Assembly (NCBI RefSeq): GCF_002019855.1
Contig: NZ_CM007717.1
Location: 3,993,636 to 4,057,635 of the forward strand
Source: Streptomyces antibioticus
GTDB taxonomy: Bacteria > Actinomycetota > Actinomycetes > Streptomycetales > Streptomycetaceae
Direction: 5' to 3'
DNA: 64,000 nucleotides
Positions 34,752 to 42,485 of the stretch are shown here, in pieces. Position 1 is the stretch's first letter. Each line of letters opens with the position of its first letter. Under the pieces are notes generated by a model. The model worked only from the letters and a program-made list of their open reading frames with translations, ran no database searches and had not been told where the DNA came from. The translations under genes were made by a program, and so were the position numbers.

Positions 34752-34958
34752 TCAGCCGGTCGCCAGTCGGACCATGTCCGCCTGCGGCCCCTTCTGGCCC
34801 TGCGAGATCTCGAAATCGACCCGCTGACCCTCTTCCAGGGTGCGGTATCCGTCCATCTGGATCGCGCTGTAGTGGACGAAAACATCCGCACCACCGTCGA
34901 CCGCGATGAAGCCGTACCCCTTCTCCGCGTTGAACCACTTGACGGTGCCCTGAGCCAT
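34752..34958 (-). CDS. Cold-shock protein, CspA-like
   Basis: A 68-residue single cold-shock domain: [17 protein letters not shown] with RNP1 (KGYGFIA), VFVHYSAI (RNP2), and [18 protein letters not shown]. An RNA/ssDNA-binding chaperone, typical SC-type length. Start ATG 34958 with GGGGAG upstream. It corresponds in position to scoF4-type genes next to groEL2. It has a long upstream non-coding region (34959-35312) that may be a structured leader. Confidence 0.94.
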   Translation of the reverse strand: MAQGTVKWFNAEKGYGFIAVDGGADVFVHYSAIQMDGYRTLEEGQRVDFEISQGQKGPQADMVRLATG

Positions 34959-35312
34959 GCCTAACTCCCCTATTACTGGCCCTTGCACAGATCCACACTT
35001 CGCGGATCCGGGTCAGACCTCACCCCCCAGTTGGTTGGGGGCGTGCGCCGGAACGCGTCGACCGCGGCTGAATGTATCTGTCCAACTGCCGTCTGCAACA
35101 GGTCAGTCGGACGAGAATTCCGGACGCACCCGATCCGGAATGTGGCGAGAATTCGCCAGAATTCAGGGCAAGTCGGGCCCGGCAAATGCCGCAAATGCCA
35201 CGCAAGAGGCACGCACTTTGGCTACTTCTTGTCGGACGCGCGGCAGCGAAGAAAGACTCCGGATCAGGGTTTCGCGACCCGGTTCCCCAACTGTACCGCG
35301 CTCAATCACACA
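34959..35312 (-). other. Long, relatively A/T-rich leader region of the cold-shock gene
   Basis: About 350 bases without a credible gene between the cold-shock ATG and the terminator of the upstream operon. GC is visibly lower than the surroundings. GAATTC occurs three times within 60 bases (near 35115, 35153 and 35160), twice in a GAGAATTC context, and GGCGA-GAAT-TCGCC (35145-35158) is a small hairpin. Promoter and a long 5' UTR are the likely content. Confidence 0.4.
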
Positions 35313-35351
35313 GAATTGCCCCCTCCGCTTCTCTTACGGAGGGGGCAATTC
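35313..35351 (-). terminator. Terminator of the metM-metO operon
   Basis: A perfect 15-bp stem: GAATTGCCCCCTCCG (35313-35327), loop of 9, CGGAGGGGGCAATTC (35337-35351). The A/T-rich base and position 71 bases past the metO stop fit a strong intrinsic terminator. Confidence 0.85.
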
Positions 35352-35421
35352 GATGAACGCTCGGTAATCGCTGTTACCGACGGTTACTACCGGCGGGTAC
35401 TGAACGCCGGTCAACCACCGG

Positions 35422-35697
35422 TCAGCCGCCGGCGACGGCCGGGATGATCGAGACGCCGGCACCGTCCGGGGTCGCCGTCTCCAGGCCCTGCTCGAAGCGG
35501 ACGTCGTCGTCGTTGACGTACACGTTGACGAACCGGCGCAGCTTGCCCTGGTCGTCCAGGACGCGGGCGGCGATCCCGGTGTGGTTCTTCTCCAGGTCGG
35601 AGATGACCTCCCCGAGGGTCGCCCCGTCGGCGGACACCTCGGCCTGCCCACCGGTGTAGGTGCGCAGGATGGTGGGGATGCGAACGGTCACGCTCAT
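35422..35697 (-). CDS. metO: Ubiquitin-like sulfur-carrier protein (MoaD/ThiS family)
   Basis: A 91-residue beta-grasp protein ending in the diagnostic ...PAVAGG, the C-terminal di-glycine that is adenylated and converted to a thiocarboxylate. Central SDLEKNHTGIAARVLDD and RRFVNVYVNDDDVRF match MoaD/ThiS carriers. Its ATG overlaps the stop of the upstream threonine-synthase homologue (ATGA), so the two are made together. In Streptomyces this pair is reported as MetO/MetM: the carrier supplies sulfur for homocysteine formation. A CysO-like role in cysteine synthesis is the main alternative, but no cysM-like or mec-like gene is near. Confidence 0.88.
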   Translation of the reverse strand: MSVTVRIPTILRTYTGGQAEVSADGATLGEVISDLEKNHTGIAARVLDDQGKLRRFVNVYVNDDDVRFEQGLETATPDGAGVSIIPAVAGG

Positions 35698-36977
35698 GCG
35701 AGGCCAGCCTCTCGGAAGGAGTCGAGGTTCGGACGGATGGTGGCGGTGAGGCCGGTGCCGGCCACCGCGTCGAGGGTCTTGAGGCCGTCGCCCGTGTTCA
35801 GGACGACCGTGGTCTTCGCCGGGTCCAGCAGGCCGTTCTCGATGAGCTTGCGGGTGACGCCGACGGTGACCCCGCCCGCCGTCTCCGCGAAGATCCCCTC
35901 GGTCCGCGCCAGCAGCTTGATCGCGTCCACGATCTGCTCGTCGGTCACGTCCTCCACCGCGCCGCCGGTGCGCCGGGCGATGTCGAGGACGTACGGGCCG
36001 TCCGCCGGGTTGCCGATGGCGAGCGACTTGGCGATGGTGTCCGGCTTCTGCGGCCGTACGACGTCATGGCCGGCCTTGTAGGCCACGGACACCGGCGAGC
36101 AGCCCTCGGCCTGCGCGCCGAAGATCTTGTACGGCCTGTCCTCGACGAGCCCCAGCTTGATCAGCTCCTGGAGGCCCTTGTCGATCTTCGTGAGCTGGGA
36201 GCCGGAGGCGATCGGCACCACGAGCTGGTCGGGCAGCCGCCAGCCGAGCTGCTCGCAGATCTCGTACGCCAGCGTCTTGGAGCCCTCGGCGTAGTACGGC
36301 CGCAGGTTGACGTTGACGAAGCCCCAGCCCTCGCCGGCGGTGTCGCCGATCAGCTCGGAGCAGAAGCGGTTCACGTCGTCGTAGTTGCCCTCGATGCCGA
36401 CGAGTTCACCGCCGTAGACCGCGGCCATGACGACCTTGCCCTGCTCCAGGTCGTGCGGGATGAACACGCAGGAGCGGAAACCGGCGCGGGCCGCGGCGGC
36501 GCCGACCGCGCCCGCGAGGTTGCCGGTGGAGGAGCAGGACAGGGTGGTGAAGCCGAAGGCGCGCGCGGCCTCGATGGCCTGCGCGACGACGCGGTCCTTG
36601 AAGGAGTGCGTCGGGTTGCCGGAGTCGTCCTTCACGTACAGGCCGCCGGTGACGCCGAGTTCGCGGGCCAGGTTGTCGGCCTTGACGAGGTGGGTCCAGC
36701 CGGGGTTGAGGTTCGGCTTGTCCGCCACGTCGGCCGGGACGGGCAGCAGCGGGGCGTAGCGCCAGATGTTCGCGGGTCCCGCCTCGATGCGCTTGCGCAG
36801 CTCCTCGGTGTCGTAGGAGGAGAAGTCGTACGCGATCTCGAGCGGGCCGAAACACTCCTCGCAGGCGAAGAGCGGGCCGAGGGGCACGCGGTGGCCGCAC
36901 TCGCGGCAGCTCAGCGCGGCGGCGGGGCCCAGGTCGACCGTGGGATTCGTGGTGCTTGCAACAGTCTGCGCAGCCAT
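35694..36977 (-). CDS. metM: Threonine-synthase homologue, probable O-phosphohomoserine-dependent homocysteine synthase
   Basis: A 427-residue PLP enzyme. An N-terminal zinc ribbon (LSCRECGH ... ACEECFGP, residues ~23-45) precedes the fold-type II core: DDSGNPTHSFKDRV with the PLP lysine near residue 121, CSSTGNLAGAVGAAAA (phosphate loop), and VPIASGSQLTKI near 257. By sequence alone it would be called threonine synthase (thrC). Two context clues argue otherwise: a SAM-I riboswitch in its leader and a co-translated sulfur-carrier gene. These match the MetM/MetO system described in Streptomyces, which converts O-phosphohomoserine plus carrier-thiocarboxylate to homocysteine. Residual threonine-synthase activity cannot be excluded. 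Confidence 0.85.
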   Translation of the reverse strand: MAAQTVASTTNPTVDLGPAAALSCRECGHRVPLGPLFACEECFGPLEIAYDFSSYDTEELRKRIEAGPANIWRYAPLLPVPADVADKPNLNPGWTHLVKADNLARELGVTGGLYVKDDSGNPTHSFKDRVVAQAIEAARAFGFTTLSCSSTGNLAGAVGAAAARAGFRSCVFIPHDLEQGKVVMAAVYGGELVGIEGNYDDVNRFCSELIGDTAGEGWGFVNVNLRPYYAEGSKTLAYEICEQLGWRLPDQLVVPIASGSQLTKIDKGLQELIKLGLVEDRPYKIFGAQAEGCSPVSVAYKAGHDVVRPQKPDTIAKSLAIGNPADGPYVLDIARRTGGAVEDVTDEQIVDAIKLLARTEGIFAETAGGVTVGVTRKLIENGLLDPAKTTVVLNTGDGLKTLDAVAGTGLTATIRPNLDSFREAGLA

Positions 36978-36997
36978 GTGAGGCGAGGCCCTTTCTC

Positions 36998-37140
36998 CTC
37001 ATCTTCCTCACGACGCATCTCGCCGTGAGACGGATTTGGCACCTTCCCTCGCCGGGAGCCTCGCGTGTGGTGAACGAGACCGGTCTAGGTGGGTTGCCGG
37101 GGCTTCATCGGGCCGTATCCCTCTGCCCCTCTGGATGAGC
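36998..37140 (-). promoter_or_regulatory. SAM-I (S-box) riboswitch upstream of metM
   Basis: Read on the minus strand: P1 5' arm CTCATC, AGAGGGGCAGAGGGA, GGCCCGATGAAGCC, CGGCAACC (pseudoknot partner), a variable P3 arm, then AAGGTGCCAAATCC, the P4 hairpin CTCACG ... CGTGAG and the closing P1 arm GATGAG. These are the conserved SAM-I core elements in the right order. P1 closes directly against GAGAAAGGG, the likely ribosome site, 20 bases before the ATG, so SAM binding probably controls translation initiation. Confidence 0.95.
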
Positions 37141-37310
37141 GGTATTCAGTTGTGAACGCCGGCGACCCCGGACATGCGATGGTCACCCGCGTTGTTCAAG
37201 ACTGTAACCGAAGGCCAGGACAGTTGAGATAGTCGTCCGAACCGCGAGATGGATCACACGGTCACCCCCCGTGCACCCGGTGTGATCACGACAGTGAGGA
37301 GCCGCAGACC

Positions 37311-38255
37311 GTGCTGGAAGAAGTCGAGCGCTGGCTGACCACCCGCTCCTGGTCCCTGGCCGATCGCCCGCTGCACCGGATCATGGCCGCGAAGCGGGCC
37401 ACGGGTCAGTCGGTCTCCGTGGTCCTGCCCGCGCTGAACGAGGAGGAGACGGTCGGCGACATCGTCGCGATCATCCGTCACGACCTCATGCAGCAGGTCC
37501 CGCTGGTCGACGAGATAGTCGTCGTCGACTCGGGGTCGACCGACCGCACCGCCCAGGTGGCGGCCGCGGCGGGCGCCCGGGTCGTCCACCGGGACACCAT
37601 CCTGCCGAGCGTCCCCGCCGTGCCCGGGAAGGGCGAGGTGCTGTGGCGCTCCCTGCTCGTCACGAGCGGGGACATCGTCTGTTTCATCGACGCCGACCTC
37701 AGGGAGTTCTCCTCCGACTTCGTCTCGGGCATCGTGGGCCCCCTGCTCACCGACCCGGGCGTGGACCTCGTCAAGGGCATGTACGACCGTCCGCTCGCCG
37801 GTGCCGCGGGCCAGGGCGGCCGGGTGACCGAGCTGATGGCCCGGCCGCTGCTCAACATGCACTGGCCGCAGCTCGCCGGGTTCGTGCAGCCGCTGGGCGG
37901 CGAGTACGCGGCCCGCCGCGGCCTGCTGGAACAGCTCCCCTTCCCCGTCGGCTACGGCGTCGAGCTGGGCATGCTGGTCGACGCCCTGCACCTGGTGGGC
38001 CTCGACGCGCTCGCCCAGGTCGACGTGGGGGTGCGCAAGCACCGCCACCAGGACGGCCAGGCCCTCGGCCGGATGGCGGCGGCGATCTACCGCACGGCCC
38101 AGCTCCGCTTGGCCCGCGGCCACCTGATCCGCCCGTCCCTCACCCAGTTCGAACGCGGCCCGTCCGGCTTCGAACCCCACACCTACTCGGTCGACATGGA
38201 GGAACGCCCCCCGATGGCGGAGATGGCGGAGTACCAGTCCCGCAAGGTCGCGTAA
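37311..38255 (+). CDS. gpgS: Glucosyl-3-phosphoglycerate synthase
   Basis: A 314-residue GT-A glycosyltransferase (GT81) that transfers glucose from an NDP-glucose to 3-phosphoglycerate, the first step to glucosylglycerate and related solutes or lipopolysaccharide primers. SVVLPALNEEETVGDIVAII near residue 36 is the nucleotide-binding start, VVVDSGSTDRT near 72 follows, CFIDADLREF near 124 carries the metal-binding Asp-x-Asp, and GYGVELGMLVDAL near 220 is typical. GTG start at 37311 with GAGGAG upstream. Divergent from metM; followed by trehalose genes, which supports a compatible-solute role. Confidence 0.88.
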   Translation: MLEEVERWLTTRSWSLADRPLHRIMAAKRATGQSVSVVLPALNEEETVGDIVAIIRHDLMQQVPLVDEIVVVDSGSTDRTAQVAAAAGARVVHRDTILPSVPAVPGKGEVLWRSLLVTSGDIVCFIDADLREFSSDFVSGIVGPLLTDPGVDLVKGMYDRPLAGAAGQGGRVTELMARPLLNMHWPQLAGFVQPLGGEYAARRGLLEQLPFPVGYGVELGMLVDALHLVGLDALAQVDVGVRKHRHQDGQALGRMAAAIYRTAQLRLARGHLIRPSLTQFERGPSGFEPHTYSVDMEERPPMAEMAEYQSRKVA

Positions 38256-38432
38256 CCCCCCGGCCCCGGAACCGGCCCACCGCCACGGACCCCTCGGGCG
38301 AGGCCCACCGTCCCCCCACCCGCGTAACACGCCCCGCCCGCCGTATACGGCCCCGGACACGGCCTGATACGGACCCTCCGCTCGTCGTGACCGTACGTTT
38401 GAGCGTTTCCGTGGCGGGCTAGGTTGAGGCGT

Positions 38433-39851
38433 ATGGCTACCACGCACGATGCTGCCGCTGCTCGGGGTGCCCAGGTGCTGGTCGCGTCCAATCGCGGGCC
38501 GGTCTCCTACACCGTTCGTGAGGACGGTTCGCTGGACGCGAGACGGGGAGGCGGCGGGCTGGTCTCCGGGCTGTCGGCGATCGGGCCGGACGCGGGCGCC
38601 CTGTGGGTCTGCTCCGCGCTCTCCGACGGCGACCGCGAGGCCGTCCGGCGCGGGGTCGGCGAGGAGGGCGTGCGGATGCTGCCCGTCCCGGCCGACGTGC
38701 ACGCCGACGCCTACAACGGCATCGCGAACTCCGTGCTCTGGTTCATCCACCACCTGCTGTACCAGACCCCGCTGGAGCCGGTCTTCGACGCGGAGTTCCG
38801 GCGCCAGTGGGCGTCGTACGAGATCTACAACCGGGCCTTCGCCGAGGCGCTGGCGGAGGAGGCGGCCCCGGGGGCGGCGGTCCTGGTGCAGGACTACCAC
38901 CTGTGCCTGGTGCCGGGGATGCTCCGCGAACTCCGCCCCGACCTGCGCATCGGCCACTTCTCGCACACCCCGTGGGCCCCGGTGGACTACTTCGCGCTGC
39001 TCCCGTCGGACATCCGCGAGCAGTTGCTGCGCGGCATGCTCGGCGCGGACCGGCTGGGGTTCCTCACCCGGCGCTGGGCGGACGCCTTCACCGCCTGCGC
39101 GGCGGAGTTCGCCGGGGGTACGGGAAGCACCCGGGTGGGCGTCCACGGCCTCGGCGCCGACGCCGACTTCCTGCGGGAGCGCGCGCACCGCCCGGACGTC
39201 GAGGAACGGATCACCGCCCTCCGCGAGGAGATCGGCGGCACGGACCGCAGGACCATCGTGCGCGTCGACCGCACCGAGCTGTCCAAGAACATCGTGCGCG
39301 GCCTGCTGGCCTACCGGCAGCTCCTCGACGACCACGAGGAGTGGCGCGAGCGCGTCGTCCACGTGGCCTTCGCCTACCCCTCCCGGCAGGACCTGGCCGT
39401 CTACCGCGACTACACGGCCGAGGTGCGGCGCCTGGCCACGGAGATCAACAAGACGTACGGCACCCCCGGCTGGACCCCGGTCGTCCTGCACGTCAAGGAC
39501 GACTTCGCCCGCTCCCTGGCCGCCTACCGCCTCGCGGACGTGGCCCTGGTCAACCCGATCCGGGACGGGATGAACCTGGTCGCCAAGGAGATCCCGGTGG
39601 TCTCCGACGAGGGCTGCGCGCTGGTGCTGTCCCGGGAGGCGGGCGCCTACTGGGAGCTGGGCGAGGACGCCCTCGTCGTCAACCCGTACGACGTCCTGGA
39701 GACCGCCCGTGCCCTGCACGAGGCGCTGGGGATGGGGCCGGAGGAGCGGGCCGAGCGCACCAAACGACTGGCGGCGGCGGCGACCGCGCTGCCCCCGGCC
39801 CGCTGGTTCCTGGACCAGTTGGAGGCGCTGCGGGAGGGTCAGCCGGGCTGA
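38433..39851 (+). CDS. otsA: Trehalose-6-phosphate synthase
   Basis: A 472-residue GT20 enzyme making trehalose-6-phosphate from an NDP-glucose and glucose-6-phosphate. LVASNRGPVSYTV at the N-terminus, VLVQDYHLCLVPGMLRE near 150, GHFSHTPWAPVDYF near 173, VDRTELSKNIVRGL near 278 and NPIRDGMNLVAKE near 373 are the donor and acceptor motifs. Start ATG 38433; a TTG three codons earlier is unlikely. It converges on otsB and the two stop codons lie within one palindrome (39837-39853). Confidence 0.93.
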   Translation: MATTHDAAAARGAQVLVASNRGPVSYTVREDGSLDARRGGGGLVSGLSAIGPDAGALWVCSALSDGDREAVRRGVGEEGVRMLPVPADVHADAYNGIANSVLWFIHHLLYQTPLEPVFDAEFRRQWASYEIYNRAFAEALAEEAAPGAAVLVQDYHLCLVPGMLRELRPDLRIGHFSHTPWAPVDYFALLPSDIREQLLRGMLGADRLGFLTRRWADAFTACAAEFAGGTGSTRVGVHGLGADADFLRERAHRPDVEERITALREEIGGTDRRTIVRVDRTELSKNIVRGLLAYRQLLDDHEEWRERVVHVAFAYPSRQDLAVYRDYTAEVRRLATEINKTYGTPGWTPVVLHVKDDFARSLAAYRLADVALVNPIRDGMNLVAKEIPVVSDEGCALVLSREAGAYWELGEDALVVNPYDVLETARALHEALGMGPEERAERTKRLAAAATALPPARWFLDQLEALREGQPG

Positions 39852-39853
39852 CC
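39837..39853. repeat. 17-bp palindrome containing the stop codons of otsA and otsB
   Basis: GGTCAGCC-G-GGCTGACC. TGA of otsA (39849-39851) and TGA of otsB (39841-39839, minus strand) are in opposite arms, so both proteins end in the same residues, GQPG. The coding sequences overlap by 13 bases. Confidence 0.9.
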
Positions 39854-40711
39854 GGACCGGGCCGCCAGCTCCCGCAGCAGCGCCACGACCCCGGCGGGCC
39901 CGTCGACCACGAGGTCCGCGCGCTCCGCGAGTTCGGTGACCTCGGTGCTGCCACTGCACACCAGCAGGCCGGGGACGCCGTCGGCGCGGAGTTTCTCCAC
40001 GGCGGCGAAGGCGGGCAGGTCGCCGAGGTCGTCCCCGGCGTAGAGGACCGACCCGGCGCCGGTCTCGCGGACGTGGTCGAGCAGGGCGACGCCCTTGTCC
40101 ATGCCCGGCGGGCGCAGTTCGAGGACCATCCGGCCGGGCTCCACGATCAGCCCGTGCCGGGCGGCGAGGTCGCCGAGGGGCGCGCGCAGTTCCTCGAAGG
40201 CGGCCTGCGGGTCGTCGGCGCGCCGGGTGTGGACGGCGAGGGCCCGGCCGCCCTTCTCCTCGACCCGGACGCCCGGCCGGTCGCCGGCGGCGGCGAGGAT
40301 CCCGGGGAGTTCGGCGCGGACGGCGGCGACACCCGGGTGCGGGGGCGGGGCGGTGAGGGCGCCGGTGCGGGCGTCCCATCGTTCGGCGCCGTAGTGCCCG
40401 AGGACGGTGAGGTGCTCAAGCCCCGGCACGCCCGCGAACCCGCCGTTGCGCACGGCGACCTCGGCGGGGCGGCCGGTGACGACGGCGACGGCGGCGACCT
40501 TCGGGGCCAGCGCGGTGAGCGCGGCGAGGGTGTCGGGGTGGGCGCGGGCGTCGTCGGGGTTCTCGACGATGGGGGCGAGGGTGCCGTCGAAGTCGAGTCC
40601 GACGAGGGTGCGGGAGGGCCGGGCGAGGATCGCGGCGAGGCCGTCCCGGCCGGCGGGGGTGGTGGGGGTGACGGGTGCGGGTTCCTTGGAGTGCGTCTCG
40701 TGGATGCCCAT
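39839..40711 (-). CDS. otsB: Trehalose-6-phosphate phosphatase
   Basis: A 290-residue HAD phosphatase that releases trehalose from trehalose-6-phosphate. LVGLDFDGTLAPIVENPDDA near residue 37 is motif I (nucleophile Asp and general acid Asp), VVTGRPA near 78 is motif II, and LYAGDDLGDLPAF near 222 is motif IV. It works with OtsA, encoded convergently. A tail-to-tail arrangement of this pair is unusual compared with an operon. Confidence 0.92.
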   Translation of the reverse strand: MGIHETHSKEPAPVTPTTPAGRDGLAAILARPSRTLVGLDFDGTLAPIVENPDDARAHPDTLAALTALAPKVAAVAVVTGRPAEVAVRNGGFAGVPGLEHLTVLGHYGAERWDARTGALTAPPPHPGVAAVRAELPGILAAAGDRPGVRVEEKGGRALAVHTRRADDPQAAFEELRAPLGDLAARHGLIVEPGRMVLELRPPGMDKGVALLDHVRETGAGSVLYAGDDLGDLPAFAAVEKLRADGVPGLLVCSGSTEVTELAERADLVVDGPAGVVALLRELAARSGQPG

Positions 40712-40731
40712 ACGGCGACGATATCGGGAGG

Positions 40732-40962
40732 TCAGCGCTCGGCTCGCCGGGCCTCCCTGACGCGGCGCAGCCGGTTCACCGTGACGGGGTCGTGGGCCAG
40801 TGCCCGGGGATCGTCCAGGAGGGCGTTGAGGAGCTGGTAGTAGCGGACCGGGGAGAGGTCCAGCTCCTCACGGATGGCCCGTTCCTTCGCGCCGGGCCCG
40901 GGGAAACCGCGCCGCTCCAGGGCGAGGACGGCACGCTCGCGTTCCTCCAGCTCCGCTTCCAT
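40732..40962 (-). CDS. DUF3263 family protein
   Basis: A 76-residue helical protein (ERERAVLALERRGFPGPGAKERAI ... SPVRYYQLLNALLDDPRALAHDPVTVNRLRR). This is the DUF3263 pattern and looks like a small helix-turn-helix fold, so a DNA-binding role is possible. Start ATG 40962. It lies 20 bases upstream of otsB on the same strand and may be co-transcribed with it. Confidence 0.82.
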   Translation of the reverse strand: MEAELEERERAVLALERRGFPGPGAKERAIREELDLSPVRYYQLLNALLDDPRALAHDPVTVNRLRRVREARRAER

Positions 40963-41018
40963 GCCCCGCACGGTATCCCCGGCCACCGACATCCGGCCCG
41001 CCGGCCCGCCCGGCTCGC

Positions 41019-42332
41019 TCACTCCCCGGCTTCGTTCTCCGCCCGTGAGGCCGTCTCCTGGAGGTCGCCCAGGACCGTGGCCGGGGAGCCGTTCGGGGTG
41101 ACCGCGCGGCCTATCTCCTTCTTGATCTCCGCGCTGACCTGGGCCCACGAGGTCCGGCCGACCGGGTAGGTCTCGGAGAGCGCGAGTTCCTTGAGGAAGG
41201 GCCGCAGGTCGGCGTCCTCCTCGGCGGTGCTCATGACCTGGGAGGCGGAGTTGGTGACCGGCAGCAGGTCGTACTCGCGGGAGAAGGCGAGCACGTTCTC
41301 CTTGCTGTAGACGAAGTTGAGGAAGTCGCCGGCCTGCCGGGCGTGGCCGTTCTTGCGGAAGGCCATCATCCAGTCGGCGACGCCCATGGAGATCTTGGCG
41401 GGACCGTCCAGACCGGGCATCGGCACCATGCCGAACTTCACGCCCTTCTTCGCGGCCGCCTTCATCAGGGACGGGTGGCCGTTGAGCATGCCGACCTCGC
41501 CGTCGGTGAAGGCGGCGAAGGCGTCGGCGCGGTTCAGCTCACCGGGCGCCACCGGGCCGGTGAGGCCCTTGCCGACCAGCTCGTTCTTCAGCCAGCCGAA
41601 GGTGTCGACGTTCTCGGTGGAGTCGATGCTGTAGCTGCTGACGTTCTGGTTGTAGCCGCCGTTGCCGCTGAGCAGCCACTGGAGCGTCTCGGCCTGGGCC
41701 TCCTCGGGGCCGAGCGGCAGGGCGTAGGGGTACTTCACGCCGTTCTGCTTGAGGGCGGCGGCGTCCGCGGCGAGCTCCTCCCAGGTGGTCGGCGGGGTGA
41801 GGCCGGCCTTCGCGAAGAGGGTCTTGTTGTAGAAGAGCAGCCGGGTGGAGGAGGCGAACGGCATGCCGTACTGCACGCCGCGCACCTTGCCCGCGTCGGC
41901 GAGCTGGCTCACGAAGTCGGCCTGGACGGGGATGGAGAGCAGCTCGCCGGCCTTGTAGAGCTGGTCGGCGGCCACATAGTCGGCGTAGGCGCCGATCTGT
42001 GCCAGGTCCGGGGGGTCACCCGCGGCGACGCGTTCCTTGACCTTGGCGTCGACGTCGTTCCAGGAGTAGACGGTCACCTCGACGGTGACGTCCGGGTGCT
42101 GCTTCTCGTACGCCGTGACGATGGCGTCCCAGTACTTCTCGGAGCTGTTGGCCGCGGAGTCGCCGTAGTCGGCCGCGACCAGGTGGAGCGTGACGTGGTC
42201 GGAGCCCGACGTGAGTCCGCAGCCGGCGAGGACCGCGGCCATGCCCAGCGCGGACACCCCCGCGACCGTCCCGGCGATCGTTCCCGGCTTTCCTGTCCGC
42301 CGCTGCACTGGTCTGTTCTCCCGACTGCTCAC
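41019..42332 (-). CDS. ABC sugar transporter substrate-binding lipoprotein
   Basis: A 437-residue family-1 solute-binding lipoprotein. After an Arg-rich head (VQRRTGKPG) the signal ends in the lipobox LAGC near residue 38. The mature protein has the usual pattern: VTLHLVAADYGDSAANSS, DPPDLAQIGAYADYV, GVQYGMPFASSTRLLFYNKTLF, PTTWEELAADAAALK, MGVADWMMAF. No permease or ATPase gene is adjacent, so it would use a transporter encoded elsewhere. The divergent nagKA operon and three dre operators in the shared promoter suggest an amino-sugar ligand. The GTG at 42332 is taken as start; GTG 42308 is possible. Confidence 0.87.
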   Translation of the reverse strand: MSSRENRPVQRRTGKPGTIAGTVAGVSALGMAAVLAGCGLTSGSDHVTLHLVAADYGDSAANSSEKYWDAIVTAYEKQHPDVTVEVTVYSWNDVDAKVKERVAAGDPPDLAQIGAYADYVAADQLYKAGELLSIPVQADFVSQLADAGKVRGVQYGMPFASSTRLLFYNKTLFAKAGLTPPTTWEELAADAAALKQNGVKYPYALPLGPEEAQAETLQWLLSGNGGYNQNVSSYSIDSTENVDTFGWLKNELVGKGLTGPVAPGELNRADAFAAFTDGEVGMLNGHPSLMKAAAKKGVKFGMVPMPGLDGPAKISMGVADWMMAFRKNGHARQAGDFLNFVYSKENVLAFSREYDLLPVTNSASQVMSTAEEDADLRPFLKELALSETYPVGRTSWAQVSAEIKKEIGRAVTPNGSPATVLGDLQETASRAENEAGE

Positions 42333-42368
42333 AGATAATTGCTCCTACCAATGGACCGCTATCCGGAT

Positions 42369-42384
42369 TAAGGTCTACACCACC
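42369..42384. promoter_or_regulatory. dre-like site A (DasR operator)
   Basis: TAAGGTCTACACCACC: core AGGTCTACACCA matches TGGTCTAGACCA at 10 of 12. Nearest to the sugar-binding protein gene, 37 bases before its start. Confidence 0.6.
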
Positions 42385-42386
42385 TG

Positions 42387-42402
42387 CGTGGACTAGACCT
42401 CT
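42387..42402. promoter_or_regulatory. dre site B (DasR operator)
   Basis: CGTGGACTAGACCTCT: core TGGACTAGACCT, 10 of 12 to the dre consensus. The 16 bases GTGGACTAGACCTCTT (42388-42403) recur exactly at site C. Confidence 0.75.
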
Positions 42403-42442
42403 TTCGGGGCCTTTGGGGCGGCACGGTACCGCGAACCCGCGA

Positions 42443-42458
42443 AGTGGACTAGACCTCT
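42443..42458. promoter_or_regulatory. dre site C (DasR operator) upstream of nagK
   Basis: AGTGGACTAGACCTCT, 28 bases before the nagK start. It repeats site B exactly over 16 bases at a spacing of 56 bases. DasR is the GntR-family GlcNAc-responsive repressor of Streptomyces, and tandem dre sites before nagKA are known. Confidence 0.8.
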
Positions 42459-42485
42459 TGCGGGTACTCGGTCCACACTGTTCCC

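Noticed and set aside
37071-37092. A GGTCTAG string resembling half a dre site upstream of metM.
   Set aside because: It lies inside the variable arm of the SAM-I riboswitch and lacks the second half-site.
37254-40379. A 1041-codon minus-strand frame opposite gpgS and otsA.
   Set aside because: Low-complexity translation without motifs; the plus-strand enzymes are unambiguous.
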